Shown here: piece by piece, positions 33,056 through 43,297 of the stretch | How positions within the stretch are numbered: the first letter of the stretch is position 1 | How the letters are laid out: every line of letters begins with the position of its first letter | DNA from: Methylobacterium sp. E-066 | GTDB lineage: Bacteria > Pseudomonadota > Alphaproteobacteria > Rhizobiales > Beijerinckiaceae | Reading direction: 5' to 3' | Assembly (NCBI RefSeq): GCF_022829635.1 | Contig: NZ_JAKSYO010000068.1 | Coordinates: 55,214 to 119,213, forward strand | DNA: 64,000 bases | Translations under genes and position numbers: made by a program | The notes under the pieces: generated by a model | Database searches by the model: none | What the model was told of the DNA's origin: nothing | What the model saw: the letters and a program-made list of their open reading frames with translations, nothing else

Positions 33056-34723
33056 TCAGGCCGCCTGGACCTTGGCCAGGAAGTCCGCGACCTCGACGGT
33101 GAGCCGTTCCGACTGGCGGGACAGTTCCGCGGCGGCGGTGAGAACCTGCGATGCCGAGGCTCCGGTCTCGCCGACGGCGGCGGTGACCGCGCCGATATTG
33201 GTCGTCACCGCCTGCGTGCCCTGGGCCGCCTGGGTGACGCTCCGCACGATCTCCTGAGTGACCGCCCCCTGCTCCTCCATCGACGCCGTGACGCCGACCG
33301 CGATGGCGCGGAGTTCCACGATGGTCGCGGAGATCGCCTGGATGGCTTCGACGGCGCGGTGCGTCTCGCCCTGGATGGCGGTGATCTGGTGAGAAATCGT
33401 CTCGGTCGCCTTCGCGGTCCGCGCGGCGAGTTCCTTGACCTCGCCGGCCACGACGGCGAAGCCGCGGCCCGCCTCGCCGGCACGCGCCGCCTCGATCGTC
33501 GCGTTCAGGGCCAAAAGGTTGGTCTGCGCGGCGATGCCGGTGATCAGTTCGACCACCGCTCCGATCTTTTGCGCCCCATCGGCCAGCCCCTGCATGATGG
33601 TGTTGGTCTGGACGGCGTCGGTGGCGGCGCGCTCGGCCATGTCGGAGGACCGGACGATCTGGACGTTGATCTCGCCGATCGACGCCGCCAATTCCTCGCT
33701 CGCCGCCGCGACGGTCTGCACGTTGGCCGACGTTTGCTCCGCCCCGGACACGACGCTGAGCGATTGCGCCGCCGTCTGGTCGGCGGTCCGGCTCATCGCC
33801 TGGGCCGTGGCCTCCATCTCCTCGACGGCCGCCGACAGGGTCTCGGTCATCTTCGAGACCTCGGCGCGGAACGTGTGCGTGGCCTCGTCCAGAACCTGGG
33901 CGCGGCGATTCTTGGCCTCATTCTCGACGGCCGCATCCGCGTCCGCCTGGCGTTTGGCGATGAGGGCGTCCCTGAAGACCTGCACCGCGCCGGCCATGGC
34001 GCCGATCTCGTCCCGGCGGTCCGCGCCGACGACCGGCGCGTCGAGATCCCCCGAGGCGAGACGGGTCATCCTGCCCGTCATGCCGGTGAGGGGCCGGGCG
34101 ACCTGCACCAGGACGGTGACGATGCCGTACGCGATGGCGATGATCGCGACGACCAGCGAGGCGACGAGCAGGGCACCCGTCCAGCTCGACGTTGTCCGCG
34201 CCTGCTCGAATTCCTGGCGCGCCACCCGGATCTGCAAGGCCGTCAGCTTGCCGAGCGCGGCATGCGTCAGGGTCATCGCGTTCAGGAGCGTGGCATGCAC
34301 GCCGCCATAGGCGCCGATCTGGTTCGCCTCGGCGTGCCGCACGAGATCGCCGATGAGAGCGTCGTTCCGGTCGATCTGCGCCTGAAGGTCTGCCGCGAGG
34401 ACCTTCTCTTCAGGCGTCAGATAGGTGGCGAGGTAATCCGCCCATTGCCGCTTCACGATGGCCTGTTCGCGCTGGATATTCTGAACGCCCGCGCGTGGAT
34501 CGGTCTTCCCGTCCCGCAGGGCCCGCGACGCCTCGACCAGGGCGTCGTAGGCGTCGCGCAAGCCGCTGAACTGACCGAGCGGAACGACGCGATCCTCGAA
34601 GACCGTCTGCAGGCTTTTCGTGTTCCAGTAGAAAGCCAGATTTCCGAGCGCCGTCGTCCCCAACAGCAGCCCCCCCAGGACGGTGAGAAGAGCGACGAGG
34701 CGGATCTTTATAGTCAGGCGCAT
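33056..34723 (-). CDS. Methyl-accepting chemotaxis protein, membrane-bound
   Basis: 555 residues. Membrane segment 1 ([19 protein letters not shown]) is followed by a periplasmic four-helix bundle of about 165 residues. Segment 2 ([23 protein letters not shown]) leads to a HAMP domain ([43 protein letters not shown]) and a long signalling coiled coil. The hairpin tip sits in [20 protein letters not shown] and [19 protein letters not shown]. There is no C-terminal CheR-tether pentapeptide. It would couple an unknown small ligand to CheA/CheW; no che genes lie nearby. Its 3' end is 9 bp from psd, convergent. Confidence 0.92.
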   Translation of the reverse strand: MRLTIKIRLVALLTVLGGLLLGTTALGNLAFYWNTKSLQTVFEDRVVPLGQFSGLRDAYDALVEASRALRDGKTDPRAGVQNIQREQAIVKRQWADYLATYLTPEEKVLAADLQAQIDRNDALIGDLVRHAEANQIGAYGGVHATLLNAMTLTHAALGKLTALQIRVARQEFEQARTTSSWTGALLVASLVVAIIAIAYGIVTVLVQVARPLTGMTGRMTRLASGDLDAPVVGADRRDEIGAMAGAVQVFRDALIAKRQADADAAVENEAKNRRAQVLDEATHTFRAEVSKMTETLSAAVEEMEATAQAMSRTADQTAAQSLSVVSGAEQTSANVQTVAAASEELAASIGEINVQIVRSSDMAERAATDAVQTNTIMQGLADGAQKIGAVVELITGIAAQTNLLALNATIEAARAGEAGRGFAVVAGEVKELAARTAKATETISHQITAIQGETHRAVEAIQAISATIVELRAIAVGVTASMEEQGAVTQEIVRSVTQAAQGTQAVTTNIGAVTAAVGETGASASQVLTAAAELSRQSERLTVEVADFLAKVQAA

Positions 34724-35446
34724 CGACGACGTCCGGTGCGAGGCAATTCGGTTCAGCTGCTATGAAGCCGCGATAGCATCAGGCTGGTAAATGCGATATG
34801 GAATTGCAACGCGCGATAATATCGTGATTTATATCAACTATAGATTGTCTATTTGTTTTGAAACTGACAGAACGACACGCTAGATCTTTTGAATAAAATA
34901 TCCTGAAAAACACATTTCGTAGTCAGCAAAATATAATCATACTTGCGCTCGAACATTCGAGTTATCGGCAGCGATAACGTTTTCGTGTGACGAAAGAACT
35001 GCCGACGTTCGTGAAGCGCCCGATGCATCACCAGCGTGATCCAATCATGCGACTCGGATCTAGACAAGTGGTGGGGACGCTGGACGAGGATGTCGGTTGC
35101 CACGGTCGCGCGATCCAGCGCGAGGTCGGCGGCGGCTCTGATCGCCCGACGTAGGCATGGAGCGGTCCACGCACATCCGTGGGCTTCAAAGCGGCCTCAG
35201 GCCACCGGGTTGCGGGAAAGAACGGACGATTTTCTTTTCTATGCCGGCATCGTGAAAAACGCGGCTTGAAGAACATCAGACAAGAGATAATCCTGCCTTT
35301 GACTCGCGTCTTAAAGACTAGCTATCGTTAAGTGTCGCACTAAACGCGATGAGACGATGGTCGGTCGACATCTTTAGAGCGACGCTATCATTCTTCACCT
35401 TGATGCAGCTCCCGGGCGGGGTCTGCGGGCAGGCACAATCATTCGG
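34724..35446. other. AT-rich intergenic region upstream of the Liv-type operon
   Basis: 723 bp, clearly lower in GC from about 34780 to 35000. Open frames of 77-84 codons occur on both strands but show neither GC-rich third positions nor a family signature, so none is called. TTGACT at 35299-35304 with CTATCG at 35322-35327 (17-bp spacer) is a weak promoter candidate for the operon starting at 35447. Confidence 0.35.
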
Positions 35447-36364
35447 ATGCAGGATGTCTCACCGCCAACTTCGCCGGTCTCGCGACCGCAGAGCCGGTCC
35501 AAGGTCGCGCGGCTGAGCGACGCCCGGTCGGCGCGACAGGGCGTTCCGGCACAGGAGGCGGAGCGCACGATCCTGGCGGTCGAGGGGCTGTCGTTGGCCT
35601 TCGGTGGCACCGTCGCCTTCGCGGAGATCGATCTTTCCGTGAAGGCGCACGAGATCCACGCCGTGATCGGCCCGAACGGGGCGGGAAAATCGTCGCTGAT
35701 CAACGCGATCAGCGGCCTCTACGCGCCGCAGGCCGGGCGCGTCCGGATCGGCGACGAGGCGTTCGCCCGTGTGCCAAGTGGACGGCTCGCCGCCCTCGGC
35801 GTCGCGCGGACCTTTCAGAACCTCGCCCTGTTCGCCGGCCTGAGCGTGCAGGACAATATCCTGTCGGGACTTGCCGGCGCCCGGAAGGCCGGCCTCGCCG
35901 CGCAGTTCCTCGGCTTGCCCTCGGCGCGCAGCGAGGCGCGCGCGCATCTGACCCGGGCGTCGGATGTGATCGCGCTCCTCGAACTCCAGGCGGTCGCCGA
36001 ACGCCGCGCGGGCAGCCTGCCCTACGGCCTGCAGAAACGGGTGGAGCTGGCGCGTGCGCTGGTCGCACGGCCGCGCCTGCTGCTCCTCGACGAGCCGATG
36101 GCCGGCATGACCGCCACCGAGAAGGCCGAGATGAGCGGCTTCATCCGCACGGCGCGGGAGACGTACGGCACGGCGATCGTCCTGATCGAGCACGATATCG
36201 GCGTGGTGATGCGCCTGTCCGACCGGGTCACCGTGCTGGATCACGGCCGCCGCATCGCCACCGGCGCCCCGGCCGAGATCCAGGCGAACCCGCGGGTCAT
36301 CGCCGCCTATCTGGGCCTGTCCGACGACGAATCCGAAGGGTTCGCCGACGAGGACGCGGCATGA
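35447..36364 (+). CDS. livG: Branched-chain-type ABC transporter ATP-binding protein (LivG-like)
   Basis: 305 residues, with an extra ~40-residue polar N-terminus before the ATPase core (TILAVEGLSLAFGGTVAF); an internal start would give the normal ~255. Walker A GPNGAGKSS, Q-loop VARTFQNLALFAGLSVQDNI, a divergent signature LPYGLQKR, Walker B LLLLDEPMAGMTATE and switch IEHDIGVVMRLSDRV are typical of LivG. It opens a five-gene operon (G, H, M, binding protein, F) of the hydrophobic amino acid/amide uptake type. Its TGA overlaps the next ATG (ATGA). Confidence 0.88.
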   Translation: MQDVSPPTSPVSRPQSRSKVARLSDARSARQGVPAQEAERTILAVEGLSLAFGGTVAFAEIDLSVKAHEIHAVIGPNGAGKSSLINAISGLYAPQAGRVRIGDEAFARVPSGRLAALGVARTFQNLALFAGLSVQDNILSGLAGARKAGLAAQFLGLPSARSEARAHLTRASDVIALLELQAVAERRAGSLPYGLQKRVELARALVARPRLLLLDEPMAGMTATEKAEMSGFIRTARETYGTAIVLIEHDIGVVMRLSDRVTVLDHGRRIATGAPAEIQANPRVIAAYLGLSDDESEGFADEDAA

Positions 36365-37254
36365 ACCCGGACCTCGCCTTCCTCATCGAGGTGATCGTCG
36401 GCGGCCTGCTCTCCGGCGTCATGTACGCCCTCGTCGCGATCGGCTTCGTGCTGATCTACAAGACCTCCGGCGTGCTCAACTTCGCCCAGGGGGCGATGGT
36501 GCTGTTCGCGGCGCTCACCTTCGTGAGCCTCCTGGAGCGCGGGCTGCCCTTCGCCGGCGCCCTCGCGGCGACCCTGGCAGTCATGGTCGTGCTGGGCCTC
36601 GCGATCGAGCGGGCGGTGCTGCGGCCCCTGGTGAACCAGCCGCCGATCACCCTGTTCATGGCGACCCTGGGGGTGTCCTACGTCATCGAGGGGGCAGCCC
36701 AGCTCGCCTGGGGCACGCAGGTGCATGGGCTCGATCTCGGCATCGACGACACGCCGTTCGAGATCGGCGGCGTGCTGGTCAGCCGGTTCGACCTGTTCGC
36801 CGCGGGAATCGCCGGCCTGATGGTCGCCGGCCTCACGGCCTTCTTCCGCTACACCCGGACCGGGCTCGCCTTCCGGGCGGTGGCCGACGACCCGTTCGCC
36901 GCCCTGAACACGGGCCTGCGCCTGCCGCGGATCTGGTCGGCCGTCTGGATCGCCGCCGGCCTCGTCGCCCTGGTGGCAGGTCTCCTGTGGGGCGCTCGCC
37001 TCGGCGTGCAGTTCTCCCTGTCGCTGGTGGTGCTCAAGGCCCTGCCGGTGCTGGTTCTGGGCGGATTCGACTCCATCGCCGGCGCGATCCTGGCCGGCCT
37101 GATCGTCGGCGCGGTGGAGAAGCTGTCGGAGGTCTATCTCGGGCCGTTCATCGGCGGCGGCATCGAGGGCTGGATCGCCTACGTCGCCGCGCTCGCCTTC
37201 CTGCTGGTCAGGCCCTCCGGGCTGCTCGGCCTGCGCAGCGTCGAGCGGGTGTGA
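36361..37254 (+). CDS. livH: Branched-chain-type ABC transporter permease (LivH-like)
   Basis: 297 residues with about eight membrane segments. GLLSGVMYALVAIGFVLIYKTSGVLNFAQGAMVLF at the start is the diagnostic LivH block; RTGLAFRAVADDPFAALNTGL near residue 165 is the cytoplasmic coupling loop, and VLGGFDSIAGAILAGLIVGAVEKL near the end is also typical. It forms the channel with LivM, whose gene begins 4 bases downstream. Confidence 0.9.
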   Translation: MNPDLAFLIEVIVGGLLSGVMYALVAIGFVLIYKTSGVLNFAQGAMVLFAALTFVSLLERGLPFAGALAATLAVMVVLGLAIERAVLRPLVNQPPITLFMATLGVSYVIEGAAQLAWGTQVHGLDLGIDDTPFEIGGVLVSRFDLFAAGIAGLMVAGLTAFFRYTRTGLAFRAVADDPFAALNTGLRLPRIWSAVWIAAGLVALVAGLLWGARLGVQFSLSLVVLKALPVLVLGGFDSIAGAILAGLIVGAVEKLSEVYLGPFIGGGIEGWIAYVAALAFLLVRPSGLLGLRSVERV

Positions 37255-37258
37255 GTTC

Positions 37259-38293
37259 ATGGCCGCCACCCTGACCGTCAGCGCGCCGCGCGCCCTCCCG
37301 GCCCGCACGATTGGACTCCTGCTGCTCGTGGTTATCGCCCTCGGGATCGTCCCGCTGGTCGGCACGAGCTATCTGTACGAGGCGATCCTGACGCCGTTCC
37401 TGGCGCTGGCGCTCGCCGGCCTCGGGCTGAACCTGCTCACCGGCTATGCCGGCCTGCTCTCGCTCGGCTCCGCGGCCTTCATGGCGGTCGGCGCCTACGC
37501 CGCCTTCAACCTGTCGCTGCGCCTGCCCGTGCTGCCGCTGCCGATCACGATTTTTGCCGCCGGGCTGGTCGCGGCCCTGGCGGGCGTCGTCGCCGGCCTG
37601 CCGGCTTTGCGATTGCGCGGCTTCTACCTCGCGGTGTCGACCCTGGCCGTCCAGTTCTTCGTCGCCTGGGCGCTCAACCGCATCGGCTGGCTGTCCAACG
37701 ACAGCCCGTCCGGAATCGTCACCGCGCCGCGCCTCGTCGTGGCCGGCATCTCCTTCGAGGATGCCCGCGGGCGCTACCTGTTCTCCCTCGCGGTGGTCGT
37801 GCTCCTGACCTTCGCGGCCTGGCGGCTGGTGCGCTCGCCGACCGGGCGGGATCTGGTGGCGATCCGCGATCACGAGATTGCAGCGCGGATCACCGGCGTG
37901 CGGGTGGCCCGCACCAAGCTGCTCGCCTTCGGGCTGTCCTCGTTCATCGTCGGGGTGGCGGGCGTGCTCTGGGCTTTCGCCTATCTGCGGACGCTGGAAC
38001 CCGCGGGCTTCAACCTCGATCGCTCCTTCCAGATCCTGTTCATCGTCATCATCGGCGGCCTGGGCACCCTGCGCGGCGCCTTCCTGGGGGCGGGGTTCAT
38101 CGTCGTCCTGCCGCTGATCCTTGCTCGGCTCGGCGCCGCGATCCTGGGCGACGGCTTCGATTCCGGCACCCTCGAAATGTGCCAGCGCATCGTGCTCGGG
38201 ATCCTGATCGTCGCCGTGCTGATCCGCGAGCCGGCGGGGCTGACAGCCCTCTTCGACCGCGCCGTCAGTCGGCTTCGCGGCCGGGCGGCCTGA
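37259..38293 (+). CDS. livM: Branched-chain-type ABC transporter permease (LivM-like)
   Basis: 344 residues with 9-10 membrane segments. NLLTGYAGLLSLGSAAFMAVGAYAAFNL, LRLRGFYLAVSTLAVQFF, the coupling loop RSPTGRDLVAIRDHEIAARITGVRV and IIGGLGTLRGAFLGAGFIVVLP are the family blocks. It is the second channel subunit of the operon, with the binding protein gene 33 bases further on. Confidence 0.9.
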   Translation: MAATLTVSAPRALPARTIGLLLLVVIALGIVPLVGTSYLYEAILTPFLALALAGLGLNLLTGYAGLLSLGSAAFMAVGAYAAFNLSLRLPVLPLPITIFAAGLVAALAGVVAGLPALRLRGFYLAVSTLAVQFFVAWALNRIGWLSNDSPSGIVTAPRLVVAGISFEDARGRYLFSLAVVVLLTFAAWRLVRSPTGRDLVAIRDHEIAARITGVRVARTKLLAFGLSSFIVGVAGVLWAFAYLRTLEPAGFNLDRSFQILFIVIIGGLGTLRGAFLGAGFIVVLPLILARLGAAILGDGFDSGTLEMCQRIVLGILIVAVLIREPAGLTALFDRAVSRLRGRAA

Positions 38294-38326
38294 TGTCTTT
38301 CCACCCTCGACGATTGTGAGACGACG

Positions 38327-39688
38327 ATGCGTTCAAGAACCCCCATGCGCGCCGCCCTCCTGGCCGGCGCCGCCCTGCTCGGCCTCGCCGGGGGAGCACG
38401 CGCCGACGAGCAGCATTTCCCGCTCCAGAGCTACCGGGTCGGCCCCTACGCGGCGGGCGGCACCGGCTTCTTCGGCGGCTTCATCGACTACCTGAACCTA
38501 GTCAACAGCCGCGACGGCGGCGTGAACGGCGTCAAGCTGACTTGGAGCGAGGGCGAGACCCAGTACGAGGTCGAGCGCGGCGTCGAGGTCTACGAGCGGC
38601 TGAAATCGCGGTCGGGCATCGCCGCCTGGAATCCACTCTCCGTGGGCATCGCCTACGCGATGATCGACCGGATCACCGCCGACAAGGTGCCGCTGATCAC
38701 CATCAACCACGGCCGCACCGATTCCACCGACGGGCGGGTGTTTCCCTACGTCTTCCCGCTCCTGCTCAACCCCTACAGCGAGACGAGCGGCATCGTCGCC
38801 TATCTCGGCACCCGGGCGGGCGGGCTCGACAAGCTCAAGGGCAAGACCATCGCGGTGCTCTACCACGGCTCGCCCTACGGCAAGGAGACGATCCCGATCT
38901 ACGAGAAGCTCGCCAAGACCTACGGCTTCAAGGTCGAGCAGATCGAGGTGCCGCATCCGGGCAACGAGCAGCAATCGCAATGGCTCACGATCCGGCGCCT
39001 GAGGCCCGATTTCGTGGTGCTGCGCGGCTGGGGCGTGATGAACCCCGTCGCCCTGAAGACGGCGCAGAAGACTGGCTTCCCGGTCGATCACATCGTCGGC
39101 AACGTCTGGTCCAATTCGGAGGAAGACGCGATCCCCGCCGGCGACGCCGCCAAGGGCTACGTCGCGATCACCACCCAGGCGTCCGGGGCGGAATATCCGG
39201 TGATCCAGGAGATCGTGCGCAAGGTCTACGAGCCGGGGAACGGCAACCTCGCCGACAGGAAGCGCATCGGCAGCGTCTATCACAATCTCGGCGTGCTCAA
39301 TGGAATCTTGAACGTCGAGGCAGTGCGGATCGCGCAAGGACGTTTCGGCAAGCGCACGCTCACGGGCGACGAGGTCCGCTGGGGCTTCGAGCATCTGCGC
39401 CTCGACGAGACCCGGGTGGCCGAGCTCGGCGCCAAGGGGCTATTCCACTCGATCAACGTCACCTGCGCCAACCACGAGGGCGAGGGCCGCGTCACCTTCC
39501 AGCAATGGGACGGCGCGAAATGGACGGTCGTGTCCGACTGGATCGCCCCGGACTGGGCCAGCCTGCGCCCGATCATCGAGGCCTCCTCCACAGCCTACGC
39601 CAAGGAGCACGGTCTGACCCCGCGCGACTGCGCTGCCGAGGAACAGGCGGAGGCCAGCGCCAAGCACGCAGCGGCGGAAAGCCGGTGA
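38327..39688 (+). CDS. ABC transporter substrate-binding protein, LivK/periplasmic-binding type
   Basis: 453 residues. Signal peptide (MRAALLAGAALLGLAGGARAD) is followed by a type I periplasmic binding fold: RVGPYAAGGTGFFGGFIDYLNLVNSRDGGVNG, SGIAAWNPLSVGIAYAMIDRITADKVPLITINHG, KLKGKTIAVLYHGSPYGKETIPIYEKLAKTYGFKV, and a late region with two cysteines. It is about 70-80 residues longer than LivK. The GGTGFFGG opening and length are more like binding proteins for amides, aromatic acids or heterocycles than for leucine. The ligand is unknown; the convergent molybdenum hydroxylase suggests one that is oxidised after uptake. Confidence 0.85.
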   Translation: MRSRTPMRAALLAGAALLGLAGGARADEQHFPLQSYRVGPYAAGGTGFFGGFIDYLNLVNSRDGGVNGVKLTWSEGETQYEVERGVEVYERLKSRSGIAAWNPLSVGIAYAMIDRITADKVPLITINHGRTDSTDGRVFPYVFPLLLNPYSETSGIVAYLGTRAGGLDKLKGKTIAVLYHGSPYGKETIPIYEKLAKTYGFKVEQIEVPHPGNEQQSQWLTIRRLRPDFVVLRGWGVMNPVALKTAQKTGFPVDHIVGNVWSNSEEDAIPAGDAAKGYVAITTQASGAEYPVIQEIVRKVYEPGNGNLADRKRIGSVYHNLGVLNGILNVEAVRIAQGRFGKRTLTGDEVRWGFEHLRLDETRVAELGAKGLFHSINVTCANHEGEGRVTFQQWDGAKWTVVSDWIAPDWASLRPIIEASSTAYAKEHGLTPRDCAAEEQAEASAKHAAAESR

Positions 39689-40473
39689 CGGGAGAGCCCG
39701 GGAACGCCCTCCTGCGCGTCGAGGCGCTGGAGGCCCGCTACGGTGGTGCGGTCCGCGCGCTCGGCGGCGTCGATCTCCATGTCGGCGCGGGCGAGATCGT
39801 GGCGCTGGTCGGCGCCAACGGTGCCGGCAAGACCACCCTGTTGCGGGCCGTCTCCAACTTGCTGCCGGCCGTGCGGGGGCAGGTCACGGGTGGGCGCATC
39901 ACCTACGCAGGCGCGGATGTCGGACGGAGCCGCACCGACACGCTGGTGCGCCGGGGACTCGTCGGCGTCCTGGAGGGACGCCACTGTTTCCGCGCGCTCA
40001 CGGTCGAGGAGAACCTCGTGACCGGCGGCCTCGGCCGCGGGGCGTCGCGCGCGGAGCTTCGGACGGATCTGGAGCGGGTCTACACGCTATTCCCGCGGCT
40101 CCAGCAGAAGCGCGCGGTCGCGGCGGGCCTCGTGTCCGGCGGCGAGCAGCAGATGGCCGCGATCGGCCGCGCGTTGATGGGCCGACCGCGCCTCCTCGTC
40201 CTCGACGAGCCGTCGATGGGCCTTGCGCCGAAGATCGTGGAGGACATCTACCGGATCCTCACGACCCTCAACCGCGAGGCCGGGCTGACACTGCTGGTGG
40301 CCGAGCAGAATGTCAGGCTCGCCCTGCGCCACGCCCACCGGGCCGTGGTCCTGGAGAACGGCCGCAGCGTGCTCGAAGGCAGCGCCGCGGCCCTGCGCAG
40401 CCGCGACGACGTGAAGACCTTCTATCTCGGCGCCGGGGTTGCACCGCGGCCGGCGGCCCTCGCCCTAGGGTGA
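39685..40473 (+). CDS. livF: Branched-chain-type ABC transporter ATP-binding protein (LivF-like)
   Basis: 262 residues from the GTG at 39685, which overlaps the binding-protein stop (GTGA). Walker A GANGAGKTT, Q-loop GVLEGRHCFRALTVEENLVTGG, signature VSGGEQQM, Walker B LLVLDEPSMGLAPKIVEDI and VAEQNVRLALRHAHRAVVLENG are LivF hallmarks. It completes the importer. The operon ends 91 bp from the convergent molybdenum hydroxylase gene. Confidence 0.9.
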   Translation: MTGEPGNALLRVEALEARYGGAVRALGGVDLHVGAGEIVALVGANGAGKTTLLRAVSNLLPAVRGQVTGGRITYAGADVGRSRTDTLVRRGLVGVLEGRHCFRALTVEENLVTGGLGRGASRAELRTDLERVYTLFPRLQQKRAVAAGLVSGGEQQMAAIGRALMGRPRLLVLDEPSMGLAPKIVEDIYRILTTLNREAGLTLLVAEQNVRLALRHAHRAVVLENGRSVLEGSAAALRSRDDVKTFYLGAGVAPRPAALALG

Positions 40474-40564
40474 TAGGCGGGCGGATAACCGAAGGTCCGT
40501 GCCGGCCGCTCCAGGAAACCGGGTCGCTCGATCGGCGAGACCGCGGCCTCGCGCTCGAGATCCA

Positions 40565-43297
40565 TCACCCCTCCCCGCTCGCACCGGCGATCACGGCGCG
40601 GAAGATCCTGTCGGGAGCGAACGGCGTGGCGGTGAGCCGGGCCCCAGTAGCGTCGCGGATCGCGTTGCCGAGCGCGGCCGCCACCGGATTGTAGGGCGAC
40701 TCGCTCATCGATTTCGCGCCGAGCGGCCCGACGCTGTCATGGGTGTCGGCAAACAGCACCTCGGTCTCCGGCACGTCGGCGCAAGCCGGGATGTGATAGT
40801 CGCGCAGCGCCTGTGTGACGACACGGCCGCCTGCGTCGATGGAAAAATCCTCGTAGAGGGCGGCGCCGATCGCCTGGGCGACCCCACCCTCGACCTGACC
40901 CCGGCACTGCATCGGGTTGATCACCGTCCCGGCATCAGCGGCGTGGATGCTCCGGAGAATGCGGACCTCGCCGCTCACCGGATGGACCGCTACCCGGAAC
41001 GCTTGGACGTTGAACGCCACCGATCGGGGGCTGCCGTCGGCTTGACCTCGGGCCGTGAGCGGACCGATTTTTTCAAGCGCCAGCGGGCCGCTCGGCGTCG
41101 TCACCACGTCGCCCGCGAGCCGGCAGCCATTCGGCTCCACGCCGGACAGCTCCGCGGCGCGCTCGCGGATCAACGCCGCCAGCGTCTCGGCCGCGCGCAG
41201 CACCGCGAGACCGGCCACCACGGTGCCGGTGCTGCCGTAGGCGCCGGTATCGTGGCCAACCGTATCGGTGTCCGCGCCCGCGACGTCGACGTGATCCGGC
41301 GCGATGCCGAGCGCCGAGGCGGCGATCTGGCGATGGACCGTGGTGGTGCCGTTGCCGAACTCGGCGGTGCCGACCCGCACGGTGACGCGGCCGTCCGGAT
41401 CCAGGCTCACCTGCGCCTCGGCGTGGTGGCCGCGGGGCGGGATCGTGTCGATCATGGCCATCGCCATGCCGGTCCCCGCGCGCCAGCCGGACTCGGCTTC
41501 CGGCCCCGGATCGGTTTTCAGGGCCCGCTCAACGAGGTCGAGGCATTGGTCGAGCCCGTAGCTGCCGTACACCACGTCGTGCGGCTCCAAGCTGTTCGAC
41601 ACCATCGGGTCGCCCGGCCGCACGGCGTTGATCCGGCGCAGATCGAACGGGTCGATGCCGAGGGATCGCGCGACCTCGTCGAGGGCCGATTCCAGCGCGA
41701 AGATCGTCTGGCTCAGGCCGTAGCCCCGGAAGGCGCCGGCCGGCACGGTGTTGGTGTAGACGGCGTAGCCGTTGACCCGCTTGTTCGGGCAGGCATAGAC
41801 GGCCAGCACCTCGTTGCAGCCGTGGTGGATCACGCCACCGGCGTGGTTGCCGTAGGCGCCGGTCTCCGAGAGCACGTCGAGGCTGATCGCCGTGAGCCGC
41901 CCATCCCGGCGGGCGCCGACCTTCACGGCGACCCGCATCGGGTGGCGGGTGGTGGTGGCGGTGAACTGCTCCTGGCGGGTCAGCTCCCACATTACCGGGC
42001 GGCCGGTGCGCAGGATTGCGAGTGCCACGAGATCCTCGGTGAGCATCTCCTGCTTGCCGCCGAAACCGCCGCCGACCCGGTTGCAAACCACGCGCACGGC
42101 GTCGCGTTCGAGGCCGAACAGGTCGCACAGGGCATCGCGGGTCAGGAACGGCACCTGGCTGCTGGTCCGGAGCGTGAGGCGCCCGTCCGGGTCGCGCCAG
42201 CCGACGCAGCCATGGGTCTCCAGGGCGACGTGTTGGACCCGCTGCGACCGGAAGGTTTTTTCGTAGACCAGATCGGCCTCGGCGAAACCCGCCTCGACAC
42301 CGCCGACCTCACCGTGGACTTCCGCAGCCAGGTTCGGGTGGCGCGTCAGCGGCGGCGCATCTTTGCCCGGCCGGTCGACCGGATCGTGGACTTTTGGCGC
42401 GCCGGCGGCGAGGGCCCGATCCGGGTCGAGGAGCGCCGGGCGGACCTCGTAGGTGACGCGCAGCGCCCGGCAGCCCGCCTCCGCGGCCGCGACGGAGTCC
42501 GCGACCACCGCGGCGACCCGCTGGCCGACGAAGCGCAGGATCGGATCGAGCACCCGCGTGTCGGCCGCGTCGTCGCGCGGATCCTGGTGGCGGCCGGTGG
42601 AGAACCGGCCCTGCGGTGACTCCGCATGGGTCAGGACCGCGACGACGCCGGGAACGGCATAGGCGTCGGCGGTGTCGATCGCCACGATGCGGGCATGGGC
42701 GTGGGGCGAGCGCAGCACCTTGAGATGGAGCGCGTCGGCCGGCGGCGCATCCAGGGTGAAGCGGGCGCGCCCGGTCACCACCTGGGGGGCGGCCGGGGCG
42801 GGCAGGTTCCGGCCGATCGGATCGCCGCCCTCGGCGGTGTCGCGATGGGCGATCCCCGCGATGGCGTCCCGGATGGCGCGGTAGCCGGTGCAGCGGCAGA
42901 GATTGCCCTTCAGGGCGGCGCCGAGATCCCGCTGCTGGGCTTGATTCAGCGCGGCGGCGGTCATGATCATGCCCGGCGTACAGAACCCGCACTGGAAACC
43001 TTGGGCCGCCAGGAAGGCCGTCTGCACCGGATGCAGCGTGTCGGGTGCCGGATCCCCCGGCCGGCAACCGCCGCCGAGCCCCTCGATGGTGGTGACGCTG
43101 CGCCCCTCGGCCCGGAACGCCGGGAGCAGGCAGCTATGCACGGGCTCGCCGTCGAGATGGATCGTGCAGGCGCCGCAATCACCGGCGTCGCAGCCCTTCT
43201 TCACGCCGAACCAGCCGGCCTCGCGCAGATAGGTGCGCAGGCATTGGCCGGGGCGCGGCGCGCCATCGTGCACGTGGCCGTTGATCGTGAGCTTCAT
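40565..43297 (-). CDS. Molybdenum hydroxylase with fused [2Fe-2S] and Mo-cofactor subunits
   Basis: 910 residues. Residues 1-~160 are the iron-sulfur subunit. C36, C41, C44 and C56 hold the ferredoxin-type cluster (GCDAGDCGACTIHLDG) and C103, C106, C134 and C136 the second (FQCGFCTPGM, GNLCRCTGY). Residues from ~170 are the xanthine dehydrogenase-family large subunit: VTGRARFTLDAPPADALHLKVLRSPHAHARI, RVGGGFGGKQ, GAFRGYG, AEFGNGTTTVHRQIAAS, and the active-site Glu region PLGAKSMSESPYNPVAAALGNAI. Usually these are separate genes; the single-chain layout and length resemble Desulfovibrio aldehyde oxidoreductase (MOP). The substrate is likely an aldehyde or N-heterocycle. Its ATG overlaps the FAD-subunit stop (ATGA). 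Confidence 0.87.
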   Translation of the reverse strand: MKLTINGHVHDGAPRPGQCLRTYLREAGWFGVKKGCDAGDCGACTIHLDGEPVHSCLLPAFRAEGRSVTTIEGLGGGCRPGDPAPDTLHPVQTAFLAAQGFQCGFCTPGMIMTAAALNQAQQRDLGAALKGNLCRCTGYRAIRDAIAGIAHRDTAEGGDPIGRNLPAPAAPQVVTGRARFTLDAPPADALHLKVLRSPHAHARIVAIDTADAYAVPGVVAVLTHAESPQGRFSTGRHQDPRDDAADTRVLDPILRFVGQRVAAVVADSVAAAEAGCRALRVTYEVRPALLDPDRALAAGAPKVHDPVDRPGKDAPPLTRHPNLAAEVHGEVGGVEAGFAEADLVYEKTFRSQRVQHVALETHGCVGWRDPDGRLTLRTSSQVPFLTRDALCDLFGLERDAVRVVCNRVGGGFGGKQEMLTEDLVALAILRTGRPVMWELTRQEQFTATTTRHPMRVAVKVGARRDGRLTAISLDVLSETGAYGNHAGGVIHHGCNEVLAVYACPNKRVNGYAVYTNTVPAGAFRGYGLSQTIFALESALDEVARSLGIDPFDLRRINAVRPGDPMVSNSLEPHDVVYGSYGLDQCLDLVERALKTDPGPEAESGWRAGTGMAMAMIDTIPPRGHHAEAQVSLDPDGRVTVRVGTAEFGNGTTTVHRQIAASALGIAPDHVDVAGADTDTVGHDTGAYGSTGTVVAGLAVLRAAETLAALIRERAAELSGVEPNGCRLAGDVVTTPSGPLALEKIGPLTARGQADGSPRSVAFNVQAFRVAVHPVSGEVRILRSIHAADAGTVINPMQCRGQVEGGVAQAIGAALYEDFSIDAGGRVVTQALRDYHIPACADVPETEVLFADTHDSVGPLGAKSMSESPYNPVAAALGNAIRDATGARLTATPFAPDRIFRAVIAGASGEG

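Noticed and set aside
34849..35276. Two minus-strand open frames of about 80 codons in the AT-rich gap
   Set aside because: No family signature, no ribosome site and no codon bias; likely chance frames in lower-GC DNA.
40499..42619. 706-codon plus-strand open frame opposite the molybdenum hydroxylase
   Set aside because: Shadow of the minus-strand gene, with His/Arg/Gly-rich low-complexity translation and no ribosome site.
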